Assembly: GCA_050178135.1 (NCBI GenBank)
Contig: JBFXGJ010000002.1
Location: 93,277-157,276 of the forward strand
Direction of reading: 5' to 3'
Source of the DNA: UBA288 sp050178135
GTDB lineage: Archaea > Halobacteriota > Methanomicrobia > Methanomicrobiales > Methanospirillaceae
DNA: 64,000 bases
This document shows, in pieces, positions 36,117 through 45,825 of this stretch. The notes under the pieces are model-generated. The model searched no databases, was not told where the DNA came from, and saw nothing but the letters and a program-made list of their open reading frames with translations. The stretch's first letter is position 1; every line of letters starts with the position of its first letter. Both the position numbers and the translations under genes were made by a program.

Positions 36117-36317
36117 TGATGAAAATTGTCGGTGGGGCCGGAACAGCACCGGTTCCGAGTCCGCCCGATCCCCACCAGCCCGGTCCCAGGCGTCGCAGAG
36201 GTCCTGGTCGAGACTGCAGGCGAAGTCCTCGTTCATGGCGTCGCTGGCGTCTCAACCGGTGACTTCGTCGCCGTTTTACCCGTGTTGGCAGGTATAACCA
36301 CTGACCGAGTTCAATAA
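36117..36317 (+). pseudogene. Possible alcohol dehydrogenase remnant
   Basis: One frame starts MKIVGGAGT and another continues FRVRPIPTSPVPGVAEVLVETAG, then GVAGVSTGDFVAVLPVLAG. Joined by a frameshift, these resemble the N-terminus of zinc-type alcohol dehydrogenases (PGPGEVLVE..., then VGDRVVV..P). The catalytic zinc site and the rest are missing, so this would be a short deletion remnant. The remainder of the 36032-36493 spacer shows nothing else. Confidence 0.4.
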
Positions 36318-36493
36318 TGGGAAGCCCTTCGGGGCACGGGGCGGTGTGCAACTTCCAGGATCGGTACCCCGGGAGGACGACGTCCTGTTCTGATTCTCCT
36401 CACTCCATCACCGGGGATAACCGAGCACCGCTCAATGGTCAGGCGGCCAATCCGCTCTATGAGACCACCAGCTGAGAATTTTTCAACCCTCTC

Positions 36494-36880
36494 TCAGTAC
36501 CGCTGTTTCTCCGGGATCACGCCCCGAACCCCGCCCCGGGGATCCTCCATGTCGCCACGGTACCGGGGAATGACGTGGATGTGGAGATGCCCGATGGTCT
36601 GCCCCGCAGCCTCCCCGACGTTCACCCCCACGTTGTACCCGTCAGGGTGGTACCTGGCGTCGAGCGCCTCCTTCGCCTCGTTCACGAGGTGCCAGAGGCC
36701 CCGGGCCTCGTCGTCGGTGAGGTCGAATAGCGAGGAGATGTGGCGGCGGGGTATAACCAGGACGTGGCCCGGTGTCACAGGGTAGCCGTCGAACCGGACG
36801 TAGCCGTGCTTGTCCTGGAGGAGCACACCCGAGGGATCGGGATCGCAGAAGATGCAGGTCACGCGTTCCAGGGCGTGCAC
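36494..36880 (-). CDS. HIT-family hydrolase
   Basis: 128 residues. CIFC near the N-terminus and the histidine triad HLHIHVIPR (about 97-105) identify the HIT family, which cleaves nucleoside phosphoramidates or dinucleoside polyphosphates. The HxHxH core is intact. Blocks such as GHVLVIPRRHISSLFDL and NVGVNVGEAAGQTIGH are typical. The ATG at 36880 overlaps the end of the upstream HNH frame by 22 bases. Confidence 0.93.
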   Translation of the reverse strand: MHALERVTCIFCDPDPSGVLLQDKHGYVRFDGYPVTPGHVLVIPRRHISSLFDLTDDEARGLWHLVNEAKEALDARYHPDGYNVGVNVGEAAGQTIGHLHIHVIPRYRGDMEDPRGGVRGVIPEKQRY

Positions 36881-38037
36881 CCCCTGATCTCGATGATATA
36901 TGTGCTCTTCCCAACCAGGTTCTCGAACGCAGTCTCCATCATCCCCTCTTCGATCGGGGCGTTCGAAACGACCAGGGCGGACTGCATCTCCCTGGAGAAG
37001 GTGTCCGCGTAGGAGTCTGCAAGTCTCTCCCAGTACGTCATGATGAGCTCCTTCCGCTTCCTCAGGAGAAGAGGCGATGGTATCGCATCATGCTTTCTCA
37101 GGTTCACCGATGCCTGGACGGGCACCAGATTCCAGAAATCGTTGTTCTTCCAGAGCGAGAACGGAAGAAGGTGATCGATATGGAGTTTGTTGTGGGACTT
37201 GATGAAATCCCCCAACCAGACACAGGAGAGCCCGTCGGAGTCGGCGAGGAGCTGGTGTTAGAAGCGGGAGGCCTCCTGTGTCTGTCTCTCGGTTGCCGGC
37301 GAACGGCCGAGTATATCGAGCATCTCTCTCCGATCGACGATCTGCCCCAGGGCTTGTGCGATGCTCATCGTAAACTCGGCCCACGTGTTCAGGAGCGTAC
37401 CCTTTCCGAAGATGAAACTCCCGAAATACTTGAACAGGGACTCCAGATCGCGTTGGAGTGAGAAACTGCCACAACCGGCGATCAGATCAATCGACGAGAC
37501 GGGCCCGCGAATGAGCATATGACGCGCCCCGTCCCAATCGAAGACGGCGTTGGGTTCGTGGTGCTGCGAGAATCCCAGATGTCTGATCGGCCCCTGCGTG
37601 ATCGCCTGACGCACCTTCTGAATCAGGGTCCGCATGGTGTCGTACAGATGAGGTGGGAGTGACCCCTTCCGGAAATCCGTGTAGAACGCGGAGATTCCGC
37701 CGTATACGCGGTAATGGTCGATGATCTTCGTCAGCTCCCATCTTAACAGAATGTTCTTCGATCCCCCGACCTGGTCACGTTCTCCGTTCAGGTGGGGGAT
37801 GAACCGTTCATTCTCGAATATGGGGTAGTAGTAGAGTATCCAGCGCTCGACCAGCAGTCCGAGAGGATACCAGACGCGATCGTCCTTGACCTCGGCAAGA
37901 TGGGAGTAGTGCTGGCAGACCTCGATGGTCCCTCGAAGAAGGGAATACTTGAACGTGGTGACGGTCCGATCCTGCTCTATGATGGTGTTCAGCGTGTGGT
38001 ATTCGTCGAGCAGACGGGCTTCCAATTCACTATTCAT
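36859..38037 (-). pseudogene. HNH endonuclease gene interrupted by an in-frame TAA
   Basis: Two frames on the minus strand, 37258-38037 (259 residues) and 36859-37215 (118 residues), are in the same phase and separated only by a TAA at 37258-37260. The sequence between them reads on (HQLLADSDGLSCVW). The downstream part contains an HNH core, LHIDHLLPFSLWKNNDFWNL then PVQASVNLRKHD, with the IDH histidine and the final N-x8-K pair. GLSCVWL aligns with the usual GLSCVWCG, so the second cysteine is also lost. The upstream helical domain looks intact. Most likely a restriction or homing-type nuclease gene killed by a nonsense change, or two partial genes. Confidence 0.7.
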
Positions 38038-38225
38038 TGAGATGATCGTCAGATAGGAACATCTAGTTAACGATACCAGTGGCTATCAGATTGTTGAAAT
38101 GGGATCCCCTGGTCCGCTGCCAGGTTGCCTATCCGGGTTAAAGTCCAACCTCGACCTGGCGGATTGCTGGAATCCTTCGAGCACTCCCACAAGTTCCATC
38201 ATCCCGGTGAGCTGCACGTCCGGCA

Positions 38226-38948
38226 TCACATTCGACAGTGCCCGGGATCGCTCTGGACAAGGTCCTCGAGCCGGTCGAGGAACGCCGGGTCGTATGCCTC
38301 GCCGACGTGGTTGACGTTCCAGAGCCCTGAATCGCGGACGGCCGGGTGCGGGCAGTCGCGGCCGAGCCACGCCGGCGACGGTGGGTCGGCCTCGAGACCG
38401 GCGGTAGAGAGCAGACCGATCGCGTTCCGCTCGAGGTATCCCCGGATGCTCGCCGGCCCCGGCTCGTCGTCGGCGGCGAGGACCAGAAACGGCATGACGC
38501 CTATGTACGCGGAGACAGCCCGCTCGAGTGGCCGCTCTCGGGCGCGGACCTCGTCGCTACCGGACGAGCTACCTCGTCCCCACGTCTCGCCGATCTCGGG
38601 GGGAAATCCACCTCGGGCGAGCAGGGCGCCGCCGACGTGCCGGCGGAAGACGGATCGGTGATGGCTCCCACCAGCCGATGTCCCCTTATGCATCGCGAGC
38701 CGCTGCCAGAGCGTGACCTTTGATCCCCGGGAGACGGCATGTGTCCCGACGCGGACGACGCGGAGGGTCTGGCCGCCGGCGCGGACCTCGCCGGGCTCGA
38801 AGAAGAAGTACACACCGCGGGCCGGCCAGCCGTCGCGGGATGTGCAGTCGCCGAGACGGCGGTACCCGCCCTGCCGCTCGTGGAGGCGCTCGAGGAGGGT
38901 GTATAAGCATTCGAGGTCGGCGGTCCACTCCATCCCCGACGAGATCAA
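38226..38948 (-). CDS. GIY-YIG-like nuclease domain protein
   Basis: 240 residues. The segments GVYFFFEPGE (about 45) and RVVRVGTHAV (about 64), about ten residues apart, match the GIY and YIG strands. LWQRLAMHKG and SVFRRHVGGALL supply the Arg and later helix residues seen in a group of GIY-YIG-like proteins with FFFE and RVGTH motifs. The C-terminal 100 residues include IGVMPFLVL and ECxx-free helices of unknown role. Its start overlaps the stop of the RHH gene by four bases. Possibly a restriction-type or toxin nuclease. Confidence 0.65.
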   Translation of the reverse strand: MISSGMEWTADLECLYTLLERLHERQGGYRRLGDCTSRDGWPARGVYFFFEPGEVRAGGQTLRVVRVGTHAVSRGSKVTLWQRLAMHKGTSAGGSHHRSVFRRHVGGALLARGGFPPEIGETWGRGSSSGSDEVRARERPLERAVSAYIGVMPFLVLAADDEPGPASIRGYLERNAIGLLSTAGLEADPPSPAWLGRDCPHPAVRDSGLWNVNHVGEAYDPAFLDRLEDLVQSDPGHCRM

Positions 38949-39127
38949 GGAAACCCGCCGCCGGCGACGCGGTTTCTCTCCCTAACTTTGAGCAGATGAG
39001 ACCTGAGCGCCTCCTTGACGAACTTGCTCCGCGATGTGTAACCGAGGTCCCCGTTCCTCACCAGCTCGTCGATCTCCACCAGGAGAGTGTTCGGGATCGA
39101 GACCGACGTGTATCCCCGCACCATCAA
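38945..39127 (-). CDS. Ribbon-helix-helix DNA-binding protein
   Basis: 60 residues. TSVSIPNTLLVEIDELV followed by GYTSRSKFVKEALRSHLLKV is a textbook RHH (CopG/Arc) fold: one strand and two helices. The stop overlaps the start of the GIY-YIG-like gene by four bases, giving a tightly coupled two-gene unit. RHH proteins often repress their own operon, and in toxin-antitoxin pairs they neutralise the downstream partner. Confidence 0.8.
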   Translation of the reverse strand: MMVRGYTSVSIPNTLLVEIDELVRNGDLGYTSRSKFVKEALRSHLLKVRERNRVAGGGFP

Positions 39128-39248
39128 TTGCCGTTGGAAAGAGCGGGGGAAAAGGGGCTTACAATACCAGTACCTGATATCGTCCTAGGGTTCGGAGGGA
39201 ACAATCTCCGCTCCGGGATACGGTCCCGCCGAACCTATCGGCGATCGC

Positions 39249-42200
39249 TCAGCCCCCGACCACCTTGTTCGCCTTATTCATCAGTCGCGCCGGGATTGGG
39301 AAATGGAGTCGCCAGACGATTGACATGGGCTTGCTTCCCGTATGGCTTTCGTACGAGGCGGTGCCAAGGCAGGTGAATGGTTGAGTCACGCCATTGACGG
39401 TCTTGAACTCCCGCATGAAGAGAAGAACCCTGCCTCCTCCCTTCTCATGTTCGATATATCGTCGACCAGTGGGGGAAGATGTCGATGTTGTACTCTGCGA
39501 TTGCCAGTGGAAATGGCGGTTGTCGATTGCGTAGTCTTTGTACAGGGTCGAGGGAGAGAAATGCACTTCACTCTTGTTCAACGTGACGAAGAACACATCG
39601 AGCTTCTTCTCCGGCAGATACAGCACTCCTTCCCGTGACCCCCGGACATTTCTTTTCCGTGGAGTGGACAGGCCCAGGCCGGCAAAGATCTGAGCACGTG
39701 TATACGTGCAGTGCAGCTGTACCGCGGTGGGAAACCCAAGGTCGAGGGGTGCTGAGGAGAAACCGATCCGGTCCTGCAGGTACCCCAGGAACTGATCCAT
39801 CTCCTCGACCATCCATTCCCCCTCGAAGATTCGGTAGAACTTCGACGCAACGGCATCATCGCTCTCCTCCGGCGCGGGATCGTTGTACAGGGTGTAATAG
39901 AGCAGGTTTGTCATCGGGTCCTCCTCTGATCGGGCGGCGCCTCTCGAGGCGAGAAACGACCGGGCATACGCGATGAACGACTGAGAGTCGATATGCAGCA
40001 GGCGCCGCGAGACCCCCAGCAGGAACGCCTCGTTCTCATCCGAGGGACGCTCGCAGAGGCCGGCGTGGGCGCAGAGGGTCCGGAAGGTCGAATGGCGGTA
40101 GATCTCGTCCGGTGACCGCTGAAGATGCTCCAGCGCGTCGCGCAGGCAGCACTGACCTCCGAGACCATCGGCGAGGTCGTGAACGGCCTGGACCAGCTCG
40201 GACTGCCGCGAGAACGCCCGCTGGATCTGAGCGAGGACCGTTTCCCGGGCCACGCGCTCGAGCGAGACGTAACAACCGCGAGGCAGCGAGATGGAATAAC
40301 GTTGAATCTGCTTCCCAATCGGGACCGAGAGATCCGTCGCCAGGGCGCGATATTTCGGTTCGACACGGTACCGGGCATGCTGTCGGCCGACGAAATCCAG
40401 GACCGTGAGACACTCCTTGCTCGGCCAGAGGCGGAGGCCCCGCCCGAGCTGTTGCAGGAAGATAGTCAGGCTCCTGGTGGGCCGGAGAAAGAGGGCCGTG
40501 TTGATCTCGGGGATGTCGATCCCCTCATTGAAGAGGTCGACCGTGAAGACGAAGTGGACCTCCTGCCTCCGCAACCGGCCCCTGACCCTCTCCCGCTCGG
40601 CCCGCGGCGTCTCGGCGCTCACCGCGATCGACGAGATTCCGGCTTCGTTGAACATCCGGGCCATGTAATTCGCGTGATCGACGCTGACACAGAAACCGAG
40701 GCCGACGATCTCGTCGATCGGTGGAGCATAGCGCTCGATGGCGGCCAGCGCCGCCCGGACCCGTTCACTATTCCCAGTGTACAGTCTCGATAACTCGCCC
40801 TCGTCGTAATACCCCCTGTCGCCACGAGAGCGCAGCGGTGTCGAGATTCACCGGGTCTGTGACACCGAAGTAATGGAACGGGGCGAGCAGCCCACGGTCG
40901 ATCGCCTCGGGCAGGCGGAGTTCTGCCGCAACATGGCCGTCGAAGTCTCCAAGGAGGTCTTCGCCGTCGGCCCGTTCGGGCGTCGCGGTCAGGCCGAGCA
41001 GGATCTTCGGAGAGTAGTGCGCGAGAAGGGGGCGGTACGAGGCGGCCGGGGCGTGGTGGACTTCGTCGACGACAATATAATCGAAGTGGTCCGAGTGGGT
41101 CAGGGCGGAGAAGTTCTGACTATTGAATGTCTGGATCGTCATGAAGACGTGATCGCGCCGGCTGGGCAGTCGGCCCCGGCTGCAGAGTTCGCCGAAGTTA
41201 TAATCCCGCAGGATCCCCTGGAAACAGGCAAGGCTCTGCTCGAGGATCTCCTCGCGATGGGCGACGTAAAGAAGGCGTGCCTGCGGATGCCGGGCAAGGT
41301 AGTCGCGGAAATCAAAGGCCGCGATCACGGTCTTCCCGGTTCCTGTCGCCGCGACGACGAGATTCCGATTCCGTCCGTGGACCTCACGCTCCGCTTTCAG
41401 CCGATCGAGCACGTCCTGCTGATAGTAGAAGGGGCGGATGTCGAAGTAGGTGCCGGGCTCGCGAGGAGTGCGCCCCTGCGAACGAAGGGCGTCCCGGAGG
41501 CGATCGGCGTCCTCCGGCGTATATAGCGAGAAATCGGGGGCCGCCCAGTAGGTCTCGAACGTAATCCGGATCTGGTCGACGAGGTCGCGTTCGTTTCGCT
41601 CGCTCAGCTTGACGTTCCACTCCAGGCCGGTGGTGATCGCCGGGTTCGAGAGGTTCGAGGAGCCGATGTACGCGGTCGAGAAGCCGGAATCGCGATGGAA
41701 CGAGTAGGCCTTGGCGTGGAGTCGGGTGCGCTCGGTGTCGTAGGAGATCCGGATCTCGGTGTTCGGGAGAGAGGAGAGGGCCTGGACGGCCTTGAGGTCG
41801 GTGGCACCGGTGTACGACGTCGTAATGATCCGGAGCGGGCGCGTCGCGGTAAAGGTCCGCAGCTCGTCCATGAGGAGGCGGATGCCGCTCCACTTGATGA
41901 AGGAGACGAGGAGATCGATACGGTCGGCGGAGAGGATCTCGGTCTTGAGCTCGTTTACGAGGCTCGGCTCGGACGGTGAACCCGTGAAGAGCGCGTTCTG
42001 GGAGAGAAGCGTGGAGGGACGGGGAAGGAGCGATGGCGAGGATCGCCCGTCCTGTGCCTCCACCGCGAGAAGGATCGTGTGCCCGGCGAGCCGGCAGCGT
42101 TCGAGGCAGGGCTCGCCCGTGAGGGAGGAGAGGAGTTCGATGACCCGGATTGCATCGCTCGATCTGCTCCGGGACGGACAGGTGCCTGTCCTGGAGGAAC

Positions 42201-42379
42201 GAGAAGGCCTTCCGCGTCACCGGGTGGAGGTAGGAGGAGAGGAGGTTCGGAAGATCGGGATCATACCGCTCGAGGGAGTCGGTGGTGATGGTCGCTCCAG
42301 TCCCGGACAGGCCCTGCATCGCGTCGCGGGTCGCCTCGTTGACGAGCTGTTCGTAGATCCCGACCGGCAATGATCGCAT
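39249..42379 (-). pseudogene. PLD/DEAD-box helicase gene (DUF3427-type) broken by two one-base shifts
   Basis: Three consecutive frames join into one family member. The start (LPVGIYEQLVNE) runs to about 42150, where an extra base in AATCCGG shifts the frame. The middle part carries a PLD-like domain (LHAKAY...GSSNLSNPA), Walker A ATGTGKT, DEVHH and LTATPER. A second extra G in a C5/G5 run at 40812-40816 shifts it again. The last part holds helicase motifs V and VI (FNEGIDIPEI, QQLGRGLR) and the DUF3427 tail. Removing both bases gives a continuous protein of about 1,040 residues. Homopolymer sequencing error is a real alternative for the second shift. Confidence 0.8.
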
Positions 42380-42471
42380 GAATGATAGAGCGAAGGCGGT
42401 CAATCACGAAAAATGGATCACCGGCAGTCGCACGTCGGATCATTTTTCCCCACCGACGATTACCACAACCT

Positions 42472-45400
42472 ATGCAGCTCAACCCCACCCAGGACGAGGC
42501 AGTCACGACATCAGGCATCCAGCTGATCCTCGCCGGGCCGGGGTCGGGCAAGACCCGCGTCATCACGGAGAAGGTCGTCCACCTTATCGAGAGCGGGGTA
42601 AACCCCGCCGCCATCCTCGCCCTCACCTTTTCCGAGAAGGCGGCCCAGGAGATGGTCGACCGGATCGCGGAGAAGACGACGGGCGCCGAGGTGGCGGTCC
42701 ACACATTCCACTCCTTCTGTCTTCAGGTCCTCCGCGACCACGTCCTCGACTCGGGGATCGCCATGCACGCAGGCGTCATCTCCAGCGCGAACCAGCTCGT
42801 CTGGGGCCTGCGGAACATCGACACGTTCGGCCTTGAGACTATCGAGGTGGGGAACAACGCAGCAGGCGTGATCGAGGCCATGCTCGAGGGGATCAGCGCG
42901 TTCCGAGACGAGGCGATCACCCCGGACGACCTGAGCGCCTATCTCGACGCCCGGTCTGCCGAGAACGTCCAGGATGAGACCGGCCGTCTTCGGGACCTCC
43001 TCGCGGTCTACCGCGCCTACGAGCAGTACAAGCGGGCCGAGCACCTCATCGATTATCCCGACATGGTCCACGAAGCGGTCCGGCTCCTCGAGAAGAAACC
43101 ACGGATCCGCGACGAATATCGCTCGCAATACACTCATGTCCTCGTCGACGAGTTTCAGGACACGAACTATGTCCAGCTCCTGCTCATCAAGCTCCTCGCC
43201 GGCGATCACCTCTGCGTCGTTGGGGACGACGACCAGACGATCTACCGGTTTCGTGGGGCCTACCTCACCAACCTCAACGACTTCAAGACGACCTGGCAGG
43301 GCTGCTGCGAGACTCTACTTGACCGGAACTATCGCTCGACCTCGACGATCCTCGCGCTCGCCCTCGAGTTGATGAGCGCAGCCCCGAACCGCATCCCAAA
43401 AGCGATCGGGACCGATAATTCCGCGGGCGAGCCCGTCGTCCTGGCACGGTGCGCGAATGAGGCCGCCGAGGTCGCGTTCATCCGGGATGAGATCTCACAT
43501 CTGCTCGAGACCGAGTTCCTCCCCCGCAAGGAGAACGATCATCGGAAGTTCCAGTATCGCGACATCGCGATCCTCTGCCGCCGGCGCGCCCAAGGGGTCG
43601 CGCTCGCCCGGGCCCTCTCTCAGGAGGGAATCCCCTGCACGTTCCGTGGCGAGGTGGAACTCTTTAAGCTGCCCGAGATCCGGAACGTCATGGCCTGGCT
43701 GCGTGTCGTCGACAACCCAGTAGGGAACGGTATCTCGCTCTACCGGCTTATGCGGTCGGCTGGGATCGGGGAAGTTGCCGTGCAGCGGCTTCACGCCGGT
43801 GCGCGCCGTTTTCGCGATCGAGACCTCGGCGACGACGGCGTCCTGACCGCGATGCGTCATGCCGAGGAACTCGTGCCGTTCGAGGCACCGTTCATCGCCG
43901 AGCTCGTCGCGTCGATTGACCGCTTAATCGGCGATAAGGAGACCCTGTCTCTGCCGCAGCTCACCCACGCGATCATGATGCACGGCGCCGGCATGTACCT
44001 GGTCGCCATTGAGAAGACCGACCCCCAGGCGATCACCGCGCTGAACACCTTCTACGGGATTGCGACCGAGTACGATGCGATCACCCGCAACGCCGATCTT
44101 TCCGGATTTCTCGAATACCTCACGGTGATGGCTGCATTCCGGGTCGAGGTAGAGACGGAGGACGAAGAGAACGCGGTCCAGATCATGACCGTCCACAAGT
44201 CCAAGGGCACAGAGTACCCGGCCGTTATTATCAGTGATCTCTCGGAACGACGGTTCCCCCTGACCTTCCGGTCAAAGGAGTTCGTCGTCCCCGAAGACCT
44301 TGCCAGGGGATTGCGGACCGGCGACGACGAAAAGGAGCTCTTCCTCCAGGAGGAGCGGCGGTTGATGTACGTCGCCATGACCCGCGCCGAAGAGCGGCTC
44401 TACCTGACCCAGATACGGCAGCATGGATCCAACAAGCGCGAGACGAAACCCTCGATCTTCCTTCGCGAGCTCGACGTCGACAAGAACCCGCTCATCCGAA
44501 CGTTCGAAGTCGAGTCGGGATCCGACACCGAACTTATCGCGGGAGAGGTCCAGAACCCACTTGAAACCCGGCGCCAGACGGCAATTCGGCATCTCACTCA
44601 TGCCGCCGTTGAAGCACGGTATTCGAAAGCCTTCTATCACCTCATCGAGCTTGAGCGACTCAGAGTACTTGCAGGGGGAGGAGACCCGACCACCTTCGAT
44701 CCGGCATCGTACCTGTCCATCCAGTTGCCGCCGGCCGAGATCCAGCTGTGGGAGTCGGGGACGAGGCCCTTCGAGATCCCGAAGACGTTCACCTTCTCCG
44801 CCTCTTCGATCGGCTGTTATGACACCTGTCCCCTCAAGTTCAAGTTCGAGTACCTTCTCGAGATCCCGACGCCACCGAAGACCTATTTCGGTCTTGGAAC
44901 GGCGGTTCATGCAACGGTTGAACTGCTCTCAAAGGACCGACAGAAGGGGATCGATCGGAGTCGAGACGAAGCGATCGCGATCTTGCAGGCGTCCTGGGAC
45001 TCGAGCGCATACACCTCGAATAAGCAGGAGGACGAGTACTGGAACAAGGCCCTCGGGCTCCTCGACAACTACTTTGCGTGGGAGGCGGCGAACGAGAATA
45101 CTGTCGTCGAGGTCGAACGTCGATTCTCGTTTTCGTACGGGGACCACCCGATGCGCGGGAAGATTGACCGGCTCGAGCGCAGGCCCGATGGCCGGCTTGT
45201 CGTGGTCGATTTCAAGACGGGGAGCACCTCGTCCGCGCCATCAAGGAACTCGGTACGAGAGGAGATCCAGCTGAACCTCTATGCCCTTGCGATCTTCGAG
45301 GAGTTCGGCGAACTGCCGGCCGAGGCCGCGTACCTCTACCTCAAAGAGACGAAGTACATCCCCTATGCCCCGACGCCGGAGACGGTCACGACATTCCGGA

Positions 45401-45543
45401 GCCGGCTGGACGAGATGATCGGCAACGTTCTCGCGGGAAAGTTCCCGTCGCGGCCGTCGTACGACTGCAAATGGTGCGACTACCGTGAGATCTGTGAACT
45501 CCACCCAGACGAGTGTAAACTGTCGGAGCCCCGAGTGCACTGA
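42472..45543 (+). CDS. UvrD/AddA-type helicase fused to Fe-S PD-(D/E)XK nuclease
   Basis: 1,023 residues from the ATG at 42472. Superfamily 1 helicase motifs in order: Q-like NPTQDEAV, Walker A LAGPGSGKT, VDEFQDTN (Walker B), GDDDQTIYRFRGA, IMTVHKSKGTEYPAVI and MYVAMTRAEERLYLT. From about residue 770 a RecB/AddB-type nuclease follows: GCYDTCPLKFKFEYL, then GKIDRLE, VVVDFKTG, and the end CKWCDYREIC. The lone upstream Cys plus these three could bind a [4Fe-4S] cluster. This is an archaeal single-chain analogue of AddAB-like end processing, for repair or defence. It is divergent from the PLD/DEAD helicase remnant, and the two share an upstream region of about 90 bases. Confidence 0.92.
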   Translation: MQLNPTQDEAVTTSGIQLILAGPGSGKTRVITEKVVHLIESGVNPAAILALTFSEKAAQEMVDRIAEKTTGAEVAVHTFHSFCLQVLRDHVLDSGIAMHAGVISSANQLVWGLRNIDTFGLETIEVGNNAAGVIEAMLEGISAFRDEAITPDDLSAYLDARSAENVQDETGRLRDLLAVYRAYEQYKRAEHLIDYPDMVHEAVRLLEKKPRIRDEYRSQYTHVLVDEFQDTNYVQLLLIKLLAGDHLCVVGDDDQTIYRFRGAYLTNLNDFKTTWQGCCETLLDRNYRSTSTILALALELMSAAPNRIPKAIGTDNSAGEPVVLARCANEAAEVAFIRDEISHLLETEFLPRKENDHRKFQYRDIAILCRRRAQGVALARALSQEGIPCTFRGEVELFKLPEIRNVMAWLRVVDNPVGNGISLYRLMRSAGIGEVAVQRLHAGARRFRDRDLGDDGVLTAMRHAEELVPFEAPFIAELVASIDRLIGDKETLSLPQLTHAIMMHGAGMYLVAIEKTDPQAITALNTFYGIATEYDAITRNADLSGFLEYLTVMAAFRVEVETEDEENAVQIMTVHKSKGTEYPAVIISDLSERRFPLTFRSKEFVVPEDLARGLRTGDDEKELFLQEERRLMYVAMTRAEERLYLTQIRQHGSNKRETKPSIFLRELDVDKNPLIRTFEVESGSDTELIAGEVQNPLETRRQTAIRHLTHAAVEARYSKAFYHLIELERLRVLAGGGDPTTFDPASYLSIQLPPAEIQLWESGTRPFEIPKTFTFSASSIGCYDTCPLKFKFEYLLEIPTPPKTYFGLGTAVHATVELLSKDRQKGIDRSRDEAIAILQASWDSSAYTSNKQEDEYWNKALGLLDNYFAWEAANENTVVEVERRFSFSYGDHPMRGKIDRLERRPDGRLVVVDFKTGSTSSAPSRNSVREEIQLNLYALAIFEEFGELPAEAAYLYLKETKYIPYAPTPETVTTFRSRLDEMIGNVLAGKFPSRPSYDCKWCDYREICELHPDECKLSEPRVH

Positions 45544-45611
45544 CCACGATCACCGGTTAAAGGAGTAGTATGCACACAGGGATGTTCAATCTGGACGGCC
45601 CTGGTCTTACC

Positions 45612-45628
45612 TTTTTTTTGGGGGGGGG
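45612..45628 (+). terminator. T8-G9 run downstream of the UvrD gene
   Basis: Eight T followed by nine G on the plus strand about 70 bases after the UvrD stop. The T run could end transcription; the long homopolymers are unusual and error-prone. The rest of 45544-45825 shows no gene. Confidence 0.35.
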
Positions 45629-45825
45629 AAGACCGGTCCGTGGTTCTCCTGTCGGTTCGCGGAGACTCACCTGCTGAACAGGCCGAGGGGATGTGGCACC
45701 TCATCTCCTGGTGCCTGGACCCTGCGATGTCACGGGCTGTCTCCGAACAGGCTTGAGCCAGCGATCCAGGAGATCAGCTCACCCATCGCCATTCGCTCAA
45801 CAGCCCCGCGCCGCAACCGACCGCG

